Source: Nemertoderma westbladi
Taxonomy: Eukaryota > Xenacoelomorpha > Nemertodermatida > Nemertodermatidae
DNA length: 27,136 nt
Assembly (NCBI GenBank): GCA_032718475.1
Contig: JAUCBJ010003841.1
Location: 1-27,136, forward strand
Direction of reading: 5' to 3'
Below are positions 1-10,132 of this stretch, one piece after another. A model generated the notes under the pieces. That model did not search any database and was not told the DNA's origin. It worked only from the letters and a program-made list of their open reading frames with translations. The position numbers and the translations under genes are program-made. Positions within the stretch are counted from its first letter, which is position 1, and every line of letters begins with the position of its first letter.

Positions 1-955
1 TAGTACCGTAGTGTCGGTGTCGGTCGACCCTGTCGCGTGTCCGTTCCACCCCTCACGAACCCCGAAGGGAACGATCATCGAGAACCAGCACGGCTTGGCT
101 AAGGGTCGGTCCAGTCGGTAGACTCTGTCGCGTATCCGTACCACCCCTCTCGAACCCCGAAGGGTTCGGTCATCGAGAACCAGTACGGCTTGGCTAGGAG
201 TCTGTCGTGTCGGTGGACCCGTTCGCGTGTCCGTTCCACCCCTCACGAACCCCGAAGGGTTCGATCATCGAGAACCAGAACGGCTTGGCTAGGGGTCCGT
301 CGGTTCATCACAGAAACCCAACCACCTAGGCTTTCCGAGTCCGTTTCAGGCTCGTAGTCGCTTCGGCAGCCGAGAAACTGCTCCGAACAGTCGGTAGGCC
401 AGTAGAGTCTAGTCGAGTCTAGTCCTTTGTCTTTCGACCCCATCGCGTGTCCGTTCCACCCCTCACGAACCCCGAAGGGAACGATCATCGAGAACCAGTA
501 CGGCTTGGCTAAGGGGTCTGTCGTCGGTTCCCGTCGCAAATCCCAGTACAAGCAGTCAGCATTCCGAGTTCTTTTCAGTCTCGTAGTAGCTGCCGTTGAC
601 CAGAGACCGCTAAGGGCAGTTCTCGTCAAACCCGTCCTGTGGCCAGCCCTTTCGCATGTCCGTCCCACCCCTCACGAACCCCGAAGGGATCGGTCATCGA
701 GAACCAGTACGGCTTAGGTCAGGGGGCAGTCGTTAGTTGACCACCCGTTCGCGTGTCCGCTCCACCCCTCACGAACCCCGGGGTTCGATCATCGAGAACC
801 AGAACGGCTTGGCTACTAAGGGGCCGTCGGTGCCCGTCGCAAATCCCTGACACAAGCAGTCAGCGGTCCGAGTTCTTTTCAGTCTCGTAATGGCTGCTGT
901 TGGCCAGGGACCGCTAAGGGCAGTCCTTGTCCTTTAGGCCTGGCGCATTACCAAA
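1..955. repeat. GC-rich complex tandem repeat, about six copies of a ~65-bp module
   Basis: The motif ACGAACCCCGAAGGG followed by a conserved tail (ATCATCGAGAACCAG, then ACGGCTTGGCT) recurs near 55, 148, 245, 468, 670 and 770. Spacings are about 95, 95, 225, 200 and 100 bp. The longer spacers share their own repeated filler (compare about 529-640 with about 829-935). Several copies contain a hairpin GAACCC-CGAA-GGGTTC; the last copy has lost three bases, leaving a perfect palindrome CGAACCCCGGGGTTCG. Open frames here change with the repeat and look fortuitous. Confidence 0.75.
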
Positions 956-1249
956 TCCACCCCTACAGGCAGCAGGAAGTTGGCCAGGGCCTAATAGTAC
1001 TCAGGCTAACCTGAATACTGCTTGCATTTTCCATCCCCCCTGGCCCTTATAACTATGAAATTATTCCCGTACCCTGTAAGTTGCCCCAAAGTTCGCCCAT
1101 AAATCGCCCCCAGTTTATTGATTGTGCCCAAAACCCATGGTCCCGCACCCAGTAGTAATATCGGAATAATCAATTTTAATAAAATACAAAAATATTCAAC
1201 TCGCGTTATGGAAAGTTGAAATACCGCGAACACCATCCATAGAGGTAAA

Positions 1250-1591
1250 ATGATGCTGTAAATCCTACGAGCTTATGGAATACCAGAAGTAATTTTCACT
1301 GGCATTGGATTCTTATATTGTGACACAGAAGCGCAGGTACTCTCACCAGATGGTGAAACTGAGTTTTTCTCAATCCTGGCTGGCGTACTGCAAGGTGACA
1401 CATTAGCACCATTACTATTTGTAATTGTGCTGGATTACGCAATGAGGACAGCCACAAAGGGTGAAGATCTGGGATTCACACTACTAGAACACAGAAGTAG
1501 TAGATATCCAGCAACTGCAGTCACAGACACAAACTTTGTAGATGACATCGCCCTGCTCTCTAATACGCTAGCAGATGCACAGTTTCTATTT
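1250..1591 (+). pseudogene. Non-LTR retrotransposon (LINE) reverse-transcriptase fragment
   Basis: Frame from 1262 reads ILRAYGIPEVIF, LYCDTEAQVLSPDGE, AGVLQGDTLAPLLFVIVLDY, then TDTNFVDDIALLSNT. These are the palm-domain blocks of LINE reverse transcriptases: the QGDTLAPLLF block and the catalytic (Y/F)xDD box, here FVDD. An in-frame TAA at 1259-1261 precedes it and the similarity stops at a TAG at 1592. The endonuclease and C-terminal parts are missing on both sides, so this is a dead fragment. The clade is not assigned. Confidence 0.85.
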
Positions 1592-1794
1592 TAGTATATT
1601 AAATATTATTGATTTACACCTGTGTAAATAATACATTGGAACTTTACACTGCAATTTAATAATAACAATAATTCTATAATTAATTAATTGGATATTATTA
1701 CATTCATTGGGAATTACAATACATTGACTGAGTTTGAGTTATATATTTATTATAAGTCTCTGTATAATAATATGGAAAAAACAATCAAAGTTTA

Positions 1795-2110
1795 CTTGAA
1801 GTGCGCCTTTCTAGCCTTCCGACTAGCAAGTCCGCCACAATTTCGTCGAACTCCATTTCGCGCAGCATGTCTCGCTCCATGCTCATCACTGTATGTTGAG
1901 GCGCGTCTGGCTCATAACTGACCGCAGCACTGACTTTAATATGCCCAGCTTTGAAAAGCTTCGCTCCCGACTGCAGTTCGTTGACATCAGCACAAGTAAA
2001 TTCGCAGCATAATTTCTACATTGGGAAATGTTTGCATTAAGGTAGTGTCGCGCATAGAGTTTATCACTGCTTGTTCTAAGTTCCTCTTAACCAGTCTTTT
2101 CTCAGTATGG
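1795..2110 (-). pseudogene. hAT-type transposase C-terminal (dimerisation) domain relic
   Basis: On the - strand one frame reads NSMRDTTLMQTFPNVEIMLRIYL and, after a one-base frame change, continues through KLFKAGHIK to HTVMSMERDMLREMEFDEIV. The (M/L)S(M/I)ERDML...(D/E)FDEI pattern after a serine/lysine-rich block is typical of the C-terminal hAT dimerisation region in domesticated and mobile hAT proteins. The frameshift near 2006 and the absence of the rest of the transposase indicate decay. No terminal inverted repeats were recognised. Confidence 0.5.
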
Positions 2111-2731
2111 GGAGCTTGAGATTCAGTTTACCTTTTACATAGCATTGTGTTACCATTATTAGAGATAAGCCCTATTATATACGCTCACGGGGATATCCCA
2201 GCCGTTCAGTCAGACAACCAATAGAATCAACTCACCTTCAATATACTAGGCCTATGATGTGTCTCCTTTCTCTGCCATTTATGAACTGCATATACCCCAT
2301 GTTAAATAAATACCGGTACATGTTCTGGAATGAATATTTACGACATTGGCTGCCACTCCCGTTGACTACTAAGGGTGTGGTTACTACTATTTGGTTTCAC
2401 TGGCATTCTTAACATTGTACAGTTGCAATACATGTTAGCATTGGATGGAAACCCTGTCCAGGCCCATACATAGGTATTGGTGCTTCCCCAATACCCAGTT
2501 ACTTATGTTTCTGTAACTACGAGCTGACTGATTCACCACATGTTAAATATATAGATGTTCTGGAATGAATAGTTATGACATGGGCGATGGGCTAGATATA
2601 AATAACGATAGATAATAGCTCTTGTTCCGAGCCATATAGGTGATTTAATAACATAATTGTTTGTAAGTGGCTTATTCCGTTAAAAATAATGTAAAAAATG
2701 ATTTATAAAGTAATGTATTTTATACGTTATA
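2111..2731. other. AT-rich noncoding stretch with one dispersed direct repeat
   Basis: No convincing coding region. A ~45-bp imperfect direct repeat sharing ATGTTCTGGAATGAATA occurs at about 2297-2347 and 2538-2582, preceded in both by CATGTTAAATA. Nothing else is recognised. Confidence 0.5.
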
Positions 2732-3316
2732 TTGCCAAGGTGGCTGGGGCACCTTGGCAACAAAAGCACCTGGCGGCCCCCTTTGCCGAAATTTTTCTAT
2801 AAAGAGTATAACCATATTATTACTTATCCTACACTCAAAGGCGGCGAACTACCGCCATTAACCATTTTCGAAATTTTTGAATGTTTCATATGAACCCCAT
2901 AGGCAGCACACTACCGCCTTAATTTTTCTAACAAAATTATTGGCTAAATTGAAATTAAATTGCATTTAAAATACCTTCAAAACAATAGGAATCCCTTCAA
3001 TCAATATTAAATGAACTTTTCTTGACCAGTTTTTTACTGCCCAAAACGAATATGAACTCCACTTTTCCGCCCCAATAGTTATAAGAAAGTTTTAGAAAGA
3101 GTAAGAGTTAGTAAGAGTTTTAAATAAAGGCGGCACCCTGCCATATCCTGGGGGTCAAGATAATATATGTAAAAGCGGCACTCTGCCGCCCTGGGGGTTA
3201 ATTATAATTATATAAAGGTGGACGTAAAGGTATGTAAAGGTCGATTCTGCCGCCCTAATTGAGCATGGTCTTGAATTATTTAGAATGAAAAAGGCGGCAA
3301 TGTGTCGCCTTTTTTA
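2732..3316. repeat. Cluster of short GGCGGC/GCCGCC hairpins
   Basis: It starts with a perfect 11-bp stem (TTGCCAAGGTG at 2732-2742, complement at 2750-2760). Further inverted or half-inverted GGCGGC...GCCGCC elements follow near 2772, 2838-2857, 2901-2920, 3128-3142, 3173-3190, 3238-3255 and 3288-3314. The last has 9-bp arms AAAAAGGCG and CGCCTTTTT. The surroundings are AT-rich, so the GC hairpins stand out. No coding frame is associated. Confidence 0.6.
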
Positions 3317-3465
3317 GTGTTGGTACGCAAAGGGTTAAGCTGTTTGGTTAAGCCTTAATACCAAAAAGAACAGGCATAGTCCATGTGCCACTGTATTAAA
3401 GAAGAGCAAAGCAACTTGTGAGAGTCGGTGTATAAACTACTTTTAATTTCTGTATAGAAACTTAA

Positions 3466-3974
3466 CTACTACTACTATGTCGAGCGAACTCGGACAGTGG
3501 AAATGAGATCCTTCCATGCTTCCCGTTTCTCCATAGTTGTCGCAATTTCGTTTCTCCAAAGTTCAGTATCCCTTTCAAGTTGATCTATATATGTTATGGC
3601 CGGTCGTCAACGACTACGCTTTCCATGAGTTGGTTGCCAGAAAAATAGATCTGGTATGACCTCGTCTTTACTTCGCCAGCAGTGCCCACTGAATCTTAAT
3701 CTGCGTTCACGGAGGGTGGTTGATACAGGTGGTATTGTACCATAAAGCTCGGCGTTTGTCATGTGTTGTCTCCAGCTGATGTTTAGGGCTGCCCTTAGTA
3801 GTCTTGTGTAGCAACCATCAATTCGTTGTTCAAGTGATTTAGTCAGTGTCCAGGTCTCACCCCTGTATAAAAATACACTTTCCACCCTGGAGAGATCTGA
3901 TTTCCAGATGGTATCCACTTTTGATAGAGCTACCCAAGCCTTTGCTTACCTAACTTCTATGTCCTTTTTGCTAC
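3466..3974 (-). mobile_element. 5'-truncated LINE insertion with target-site duplication
   Basis: Reads right to left on the - strand. It starts KKDIEVR, has an in-frame stop, then AKAWVALSKVDTIWKSDLSR, FLYRGETWTLTKSLEQRIDG, HCWRSKDEV and QPTHGKRSR, a TGA stop, then RPAITYIDQLERD and a terminal TAG at 3475-3477 followed by a short TAG-repeat tail. This is the C-terminal end of a LINE ORF2-type protein. About ten codons are missing between DLSR and VESV. Flanks carry the same sequence, TTAAGTTTCTATACAGA on the left (3449-3465) and the same minus two bases on the right (3975-3989). That is the signature of target-primed insertion. Confidence 0.8.
3607..3918 (-). pseudogene. Longest open frame of the nested LINE (C-terminal RT-associated region)
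   Basis: Residues 1-103 cover IWKSDLSR to HGKRSR. The motifs ETWTLT, IDGCYTRLLR, SWRQH, ELYG, RRLRFSGHCWRS are those of the conserved region C-terminal to the LINE reverse transcriptase. The TGA right after HGKRSR lies where Gly (GRP) is expected; the frame continues open to 3477. It is a fragment, not a host gene. Confidence 0.8.
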
Positions 3975-4252
3975 TCTGTAGAAACTTAAGCCTATTACTA
4001 CTTAGTAGTAGTAGTTACTTTCGAGAAAATATTTTTCACTGTACTTTCTCCTGATAAGCAGTTATCCAATGTGGCGCCTAAATATTTAACTTCCTTTTTA
4101 TTTTCTATTTTATGTGACTTCAAATTATTAATAATCAAACTATTACTAGTGACTTCAAACTTAGTTACCTTCTTTAACTTTCTTTTGGAACCAAACAAAG
4201 TACTTTCGGTTACCGTAGTGAATGGATAGTTTATTATCAACCAACCACTCAT

Positions 4253-5017
4253 TATAGGATTCTAGAAATATATATAGCGAATATTATACAGTGTAGTGAA
4301 TATTACACAGTTAGTGAATATTATACAATTGGATTATATATATTTGTATATATATATTATATTTATATATTTGGAACCCCCTAATTGAGAATTCTATTAC
4401 ATTCTATGTAAGCTGACAAAAAATTAATTTATATTTACAATTTTTCCTTAAAACATATAAGCCTACGAAAATCTCGTGTTCATGACTTATATTTTTGTAA
4501 GTTAAATATAATTAATTAATATAAATGAAAACTAATGCACATTTTTGTTTAACAACAATTATACACATGATCTCTTGTTGTAAGTTTTAAATGTTATACC
4601 TTCTGCTATCTGGCGTCATGGATAAAGAGTTCTGCAGATGGCAAGCAAATCCACAACGAGAAAAAATATTCTGCATGCCCCACGATCGGCCCAATAGATT
4701 ATATCTAGGTGGGCCACATATCAAGAATATTAAACAGAGTGCACAATGTTCGATATACCAGAAATATAAGTAAAGGGTGACCCTATTTCCGAAACCCAGC
4801 TCTGTCACACAACCTTGTTGCTTATATATATTTAGTCATTGTTTCCACCAGGATTATGACTCGGTTTAGGCCTACTATATTGATTGTTATATGGCAGCTT
4901 CCTGTTTTGAACAAACATTGCGGCCTGTCAATATAATACCTTCCCCGACTTCTTAAGCACACTGGACTTAAGAAAATTTGCGAACTTGGAACTTGTATGG
5001 CTGACATATTCACTTGG
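4253..5017. other. AT-rich noncoding stretch with a three-copy short repeat
   Basis: Three imperfect copies of an ~18-bp unit with core GTGAATATTATACAG lie at about 4277-4332, followed by TA-rich simple sequence to about 4375. Short open frames on both strands around 4590-4810 show no recognisable family and overlap each other. No gene is supported. Confidence 0.5.
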
Positions 5018-5098
5018 TAATTGAAAGTACCGACATACTGACTAATGGGGCTTGGTGGTATATAAATATAATAGTCAGTATGTCGGTACTTTCAATTA
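5018..5098. repeat. Perfect 27-bp inverted repeat (foldback)
   Basis: Arms 5018-5044 and 5072-5098 are exact reverse complements, separated by a 27-bp spacer. The arms begin TAATTGAAAGTACCGACATA. Pairing breaks at both outer and inner edges, so the boundaries are sharp. It could be a miniature foldback element or a hairpin RNA precursor. Confidence 0.85.
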
Positions 5099-6246
5099 TC
5101 ACATTATGAAGTTAAGCAGAATTCCGACAATTACTGCAAATTGTAAAATCTAATATATTTTTTATACTGTGTGTGTTTGCCCCAGCAACCTACCAGTTTT
5201 CCATTGGTATCACTGATTTACTTACTGTATATGGTTCCAATGTTCTGTGGTCTGATGTCTGTTTGGGGTAGGTGGTAACAGAGTTCATGGTGCGATTTTT
5301 TAGGTCATTGGTGCAATATAGATAGGCTTTGGGTAATCCTTTGTCCAGCTGATGAGGTGTCGAGATTACCGCGTACTGGGTCTCAGACACCGAAACGCAA
5401 CCATATTTTTGATAAAATTAATTATTTTTGCTTGAGTTCTACCCCTTTACGGCGACAAAATGTCATATATTTTTCTATGGAATATAGGCTTAGCTATTGT
5501 GCAGTATACTACCGGTATCATTTAGTGTATGGCGGTTAGGTTAGGGTTAGGGAGCGATACATACCTGTATGTTGAGCATGTTTCAATATATTTGTTTATG
5601 TCGTTTTTGTTTGTATTATTTTGTGTCGTTTTTTGATGGCCTTAGGGCTAAGTACTACTTAGGGCTTAATGTCCTGATCCTATGTTTTTTTGTTAGATTA
5701 AGGGGTGTAAGACTTTAGTGTTTACCCATTTATTATATATATTGACTTGGAGCAGTTTTACTCCTATTCTACTGACTGACATTGCGCCATAGGCCAAACA
5801 TATCATGTCACTTAAGGAAGATCTAGATAATACTCATTCTAGTAATTAATGTACTGTAGTATACAAACTAACAAGTTGATATTTCACAATTATTTAATTA
5901 ATTCATTGTAGATCAGATTCGTAAACAATAAGCAATGTGTGTCCATTTAAGCTCAATATATTCTCGGCTTTCTTGCAATATTAATAAAAAATTAGTAAAA
6001 CGGTAAATTTTTAAGAATTTAATTTTAAAAAGTCCACCAAAAAATATGAAGCACCTTATGGAATAACTTAGCTTGCCAGGGTTGATTATGTCTCTCTAAC
6101 AAACTTGCTTAGCATCAAAAATAAATTTAGCTTTTTGACCACAAACTCACCTGCCCTTGTGCAGACTATATTACTGACACCTCCACTGTAGATAACCTCG
6201 TTGGACAAACCGGTATCCCCAACCCACAATTTCGTGAGGGAAATAA

Positions 6247-6636
6247 GGTCTTGTAGACCACCCGGGGCTGAAGGGCGAGTTGGTATATTACAATACCCGA
6301 CACCTGGTGGACAGAGAGGTTGACACACCGTACAAGCGATGGGAGAAACAGGAGGTGTATAGGGTTGAGGAGAGGAGACTAGAGGAGGTCGCCAGGAGAG
6401 AGAGAAGGGAGGCAACTGGCAGAGAGGCAGATATAAGGGGAGGGGAGTACGAGTTCGAATCCCAAGACTTGGAGGAGTTGAGGTGGGGATCGGAGACCTC
6501 AGGCGAGTTTCAGCTGGGGCACAAACTGGGTTGGATGGAAGAGACACCGATACAGTCTACATCGGGGCTGCAAGGAATGCCGATGCCCGCGGGGTCTGAG
6601 GGCGACTTTGGAAGGAAGGTAGACCGAGGGAGGTAG
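6247..6636 (+). CDS. Open frame A in duplicated segment copy 1: charged, Arg/Glu-rich, no ATG start
   Basis: The frame is open from 6247, with no early ATG; a TTGTAG acceptor-like site ends at 6256. It contains a strongly charged stretch (VEERRLEEVARRERREATGR) likely to be helical or coiled-coil. Family not recognised. It ends 14 nt before the ATG of frame B and overlaps B's open frame by 37 nt, B being in the -1 frame. It may be part of a Gag-like polyprotein of a retroelement (inference from the zinc knuckle downstream). The complementary-strand frames are shadows. Confidence 0.35.
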   Translation, partial: GLVDHPGLKGELVYYNTRHLVDREVDTPYKRWEKQEVYRVEERRLEEVARRERREATGREADIRGGEYEFESQDLEELRWGSETSGEFQLGHKLGWMEETPIQSTSGLQGMPMPAGSEGDFGRKVDRGR

Positions 6637-6650
6637 AAGGGTGGAAGGCC

Positions 6651-7058
6651 ATGGGCGAATACCAGGCCAGAAAGGGACACAGTGGATCAACCGGGATCCC
6701 GGTTCCGATAGAGAGGATCGGCCACTCGGACACGGACTGGGTGGACAGGAGTGTGGTGACAGCCAGCGGGGCGAAAGCCTTCTGGGACGCACCCGGCAAA
6801 CGGACCTGGGAGCATGGGGAGCCGGTAATGGACTTCGTGGCGAACATGATCCGACTGCGCGAGCAACCGGGGATGGCACCACGGGTAGTGTTTGGAGAAA
6901 CGATACCGAGGGAGGAGGAGGACGTCTATATGGGTAGGGAGGACAACGTCGAGATGTTTGCCTACCAGCGGCTCCACAGACCCAGGAGGCTACGTGGAGC
7001 CAAGGACGACTTTGGGCGAGAGACACTGAAGACGGTTTCGATTACCGTGGGAGACTAA
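6651..7058 (+). CDS. Open frame B in duplicated segment copy 1: unknown, 135 aa
   Basis: Starts at an ATG in a strong animal context (GGCCATGGG). The protein begins MGEYQARKGHSG and ends TLKTVSITVGD; it is basic near residues 110-125 (RLHRPRRLRGAK). No family recognised. Its frame is -1 relative to A, and frame C is again -1 relative to B, open for 120 nt (6938-7058) before B's stop. No canonical slippery heptamer was seen in the overlaps. This order suggests a Gag-like coding region expressed by frameshift or splicing, or one broken by indels. Confidence 0.4.
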   Translation: MGEYQARKGHSGSTGIPVPIERIGHSDTDWVDRSVVTASGAKAFWDAPGKRTWEHGEPVMDFVANMIRLREQPGMAPRVVFGETIPREEEDVYMGREDNVEMFAYQRLHRPRRLRGAKDDFGRETLKTVSITVGD

Positions 7059-7099
7059 CCCATCAGCAAAAGAACTGTCTATACCATTACCAGAAGGGG

Positions 7100-7435
7100 A
7101 TGACGTGTCTTTGCTGCCGCGAGTCTACGCACAGGATGTGCGCGTGCCTAAGGTTGCACCACGGGTGTTCGAAGTGCAAGTTTAGGGGGCACTTTGAGTG
7201 CCAGTGTGACTGGATGGAGGACGAGGAGAAGTTTCGCACTTTCGAGGAGTGGGCCGACGTCGGAGTCATGACACGACAAAGGATGAAGGCCCAGGAGTTC
7301 CGTTGGGGCTTCTTCAACATTAATCTAAAAGCCCACCAGCAGATCACCAAGAGGAGACTACCATTCATGTATCAAGAGGTAGCGACAGCGGCATCATACG
7401 GAGGGGTCATCAACACCCAAAGATATCTGGATTGA
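7100..7435 (+). pseudogene. Zinc-knuckle frame C, copy 1, truncated by a stop
   Basis: Same as the frame at 10986-11432 but ended by TGA at 7433-7435, where copy 2 has AGA. The sequence after the stop remains readable in frame to 7546 and matches copy 2. The N-terminal half has the Cys/His-rich block with a CCHC knuckle (C-SK-C-KFRG-H-FECQ-C). The single substitution shows that copy 1 lost the 37-residue C-terminus after duplication, or that copy 2 regained it by exchange. Confidence 0.5.
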
Positions 7436-7662
7436 TGGACACCAGAAAATAGGATAGAATTCAGGGATTTTCTGGCGGAACATGTGGCGCGTGCGATGAA
7501 AATGATCTTGTGGGACGCTACCAGGGGGAAACAGGAGGGACACTGAGTGGGACCACCTGCGAAGCGATACCGTGAGTTAATAACACCCGTGCCCAAAGAA
7601 CCAACAATGGGGCTTGGTAAGACTGTATCAGCGAGGAAGCGACCCAGGCAGGACGACGGTAG

Positions 7663-9260
7663 CAGGGCTCAGCCCTATAGCATATGGTGGTGGTTGTTAA
7701 AGTGCTAAACGAACACCTGCAGGGCTCGGCCCTATAGCATACGGTGGTGGTTGTTGGCCCTATAGCATACGGTGGTGGTTGTTGGCCCTATAGCATACGG
7801 TGGTGGTTGTTAAAGTGCTAAACGAACACCTGTTGGGCTCGGCCCTATAGCATACGGTGGTGGTTGTTAAAGTGCTAAACGAATACCTGCAGGGCTCGGC
7901 AGCATACGGTGGTGGTTGTTAAAGTGATAAACGAACACCTGCAGGGCTCGGCCCTATAGCATACGGTGGTGGTTGTTGGCCCTATAGCATACGGTGGTGG
8001 TTGTTAAAGTGCTAAACGAACACCTGTTGGGCTCGGCCCTATAGCATACGGTGGTGGTTGTTAAAGTGCTAAACGAATACCTGCAGGGCTCGGCCCTATA
8101 GCATACGGTGGTGGTTGTTAAAGTGATAAACGAACACCTGCAGGGCTCGGCCCTATAGCATACGGTGGTGGTTGTTAAAGTGATAAACGAACACCTGCAG
8201 GGCTCGGCCCTATAGCATACGGTGGTGGTTGTTAAAGTGATAAACGAACTCCAGCAGGGCTCGGCCCTATAGCATACGGTGGTGGTTGTTAAAGTGCTAA
8301 ACGAACACCTGCAGGGCTCGGCCCTATAGCATACGGTGGTGGTTGTTAAAGTGCTAAACGAACACCTGCAGGGCTCGGCCCTTTAGCATACGGTGGTGGT
8401 TGTTAAAGTGATAAACGAACACCTGCAGGGCTCGGCCCTATAGCATACGGTGGTGGTTGTTAAAGTGATAAACGAACTCCAGCAGGGCTCGGCCCTATAG
8501 CATACGGTGGTGGTTGTTAAAGTGATAAACGAACACCTGCAGGGCTCGGCCCTATAGCATACGGTGGTGGTTGTTAAAGTGCTAAACGAATACCTGCATG
8601 GCTCGGCCCTATAGCATACGGTGGTGGTTGTTAAAGTGATAAACGAACACCTGCAGGGCTCGGCCCTATAGCATACGGTGGTGGTTGTTAAAGTGATAAA
8701 CGAACACCTGCAGGGCTCGGCCCTATAGCATACGGTGGTGGTTGTTAAAGTGCTAAACGAACACCTGCAGGGCTCGGCCCTATAGCATACGGTGGTGGTT
8801 GTTGGCCCTATAGCATACGAACACCTGCAGGGATCGGCCCTATAGCATACGGTGGTGGTTGTTGGCCCTATAGCATACGGTGGTGGTTGTTAAAGTGCTA
8901 AACGAACTCCAGCAGGGCTCGGCCCTATAGCATACGGTGGTGGTTGTTAAAGTGATAAACGAACACCTGCAGGGCTCGGCCCTATAGCATACGGTGGTGG
9001 TTGTTAAAGTGATAAACGAACACCTGCAGGGCTCGGCCCTATAGCATACGGTGGTGGTTGTTGGCCCTATAGCATACGGTGGTGGTTGTTAAAGTGCTAA
9101 ACGAACACCTGCAGGGCTCGGCCCTATAGCATACGGTGGTGGTTGTTGGCCCTATAGCATACGGTGGTGGTTGTTAAAGTGCTAAACGAACACCTGCAGG
9201 GCTCGGCCCTATAGCATACGGTGGTGGTTGTTAAAGTGATAAACGAATACCTGCAGGGCT
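7663..9260. repeat. 57-bp minisatellite with embedded 28-bp half units
   Basis: The unit begins CAGGGCTCGGCCCTATAGCA and ends AAACGAACACCTG, 57 bp. Around 25 full units plus about seven 28-bp partial units (GGCCCTATAGCATACGGTGG followed by TGGTTGTT) fill 1598 bp. Variant positions include TGCTAAAC/TGATAAAC and ACACC/ATACC/ACTCC. Each unit has a GGGC-TCG-GCCC hairpin. The array lies exactly between the two 2288-bp copies. No long coding frame persists. Confidence 0.92.
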
Positions 9261-10132
9261 ACTGGGTCTCAGACACCGAAACGCAACCATATTTTTGATA
9301 AAATTAATTATTTTTGCTTGAGTTCTACCCCTTTACGGCGACAAAATGTCATATATTTTTCTATGGAATATAGGCTTAGCTATTGTGCAGTATACTACCG
9401 GTATCATTTAGTGTATGGCGGTTAGGTTAGGGTTAGGGAGCGATACATACCTGTATGTTGAGCATGTTTCAATATATTTGTTTATGTCGTTTTTGTTTGT
9501 ATTATTTTGTGTCGTTTTTTGATGGCCTTAGGGCTAAGTACTACTTAGGGCTTAATGTCCTGATCCTATGTTTTTTTGTTAGATTAAGGGGTGTAAGACT
9601 TTAGTGTTTACCCATTTATTATATATATTGACTTGGAGCAGTTTTACTCCTATTCTACTGACTGACATTGCGCCATAGGCCAAACATATCATGTCACTTA
9701 AGGAAGATCTAGATAATACTCATTCTAGTAATTAATGTACTGTAGTATACAAACTAACAAGTTGATATTTCACAATTATTTAATTAATTCATTGTAGATC
9801 AGATTCGTAAACAATAAGCAATGTGTGTCCATTTAAGCTCAATATATTCTCGGCTTTCTTGCAATATTAATAAAAAATTAGTAAAACGGTAAATTTTTAA
9901 GAATTTAATTTTAAAAAGTCCACCAAAAAATATGAAGCACCTTATGGAATAACTTAGCTTGCCAGGGTTGATTATGTCTCTCTAACAAACTTGCTTAGCA
10001 TCAAAAATAAATTTAGCTTTTTGACCACAAACTCACCTGCCCTTGTGCAGACTATATTACTGACACCTCCACTGTAGATAACCTCGTTGGACAAACCGGT
10101 ATCCCCAACCCACAATTTCGTGAGGGAAATAA

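Larger units (their letters stand above)
3335..4252 (-). pseudogene. Older LINE fragment split by a nested insertion (host element)
   Basis: Reads right to left. From 4252: TLFGSKRKLKKV, then KKEVKYLGATLDNCLSGEST, ending in a decayed KV...RLKFLYR near 3975-3989. Across the nested insertion, the left side resumes with LKFLYRN (3448-3465), then in a shifted frame KLLCSSLIQ, MDYACSFWY and an in-frame stop. These blocks follow the reverse-transcriptase thumb of CR1/jockey-like LINEs. A second frame near 4220 reads VDNKLSIHYG, revealing a further frameshift. Multiple stops and shifts show an old, inactive copy. Confidence 0.7.
5375..7662. repeat. 2288-bp duplicated segment, copy 1
   Basis: Matches 9261-11548 at a constant offset of 3886 bp from ACTGGGTCTCAG to GGACGACGGTAG with no net indel. 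By eye I find two substitutions (6842 G versus 10728 A; 7433 T versus 11319 A). The left ~870 bp are AT-rich, including a telomere-like GTTAGGTTAGGGTTAGGG at about 5535-5552. The right ~1400 bp are purine-rich and carry three overlapping open frames. The ends are not TG...CA, so it does not look like an LTR. Confidence 0.93.

Noticed and set aside
4587-4808. Overlapping open frames on both strands as a small gene
   Set aside because: No motif recognised; both frames are short and no splice or start evidence supports either.
5535-5552. Interstitial telomere
   Set aside because: Only about two and a half TTAGGG-like units; too short to distinguish from chance. Mentioned only as context.
6499-7026. 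Minus-strand open frames in the duplicated segment (175, 153 and 96 codons, with copies at 9972-10912)
   Set aside because: They are Pro/Ser-rich complements of the purine-rich + strand frames with no family features; probably shadows.
7663-9260. 57-bp array as a CRISPR array
   Set aside because: There are no unique spacers; the whole unit repeats with point variants, and the context is an animal genome.
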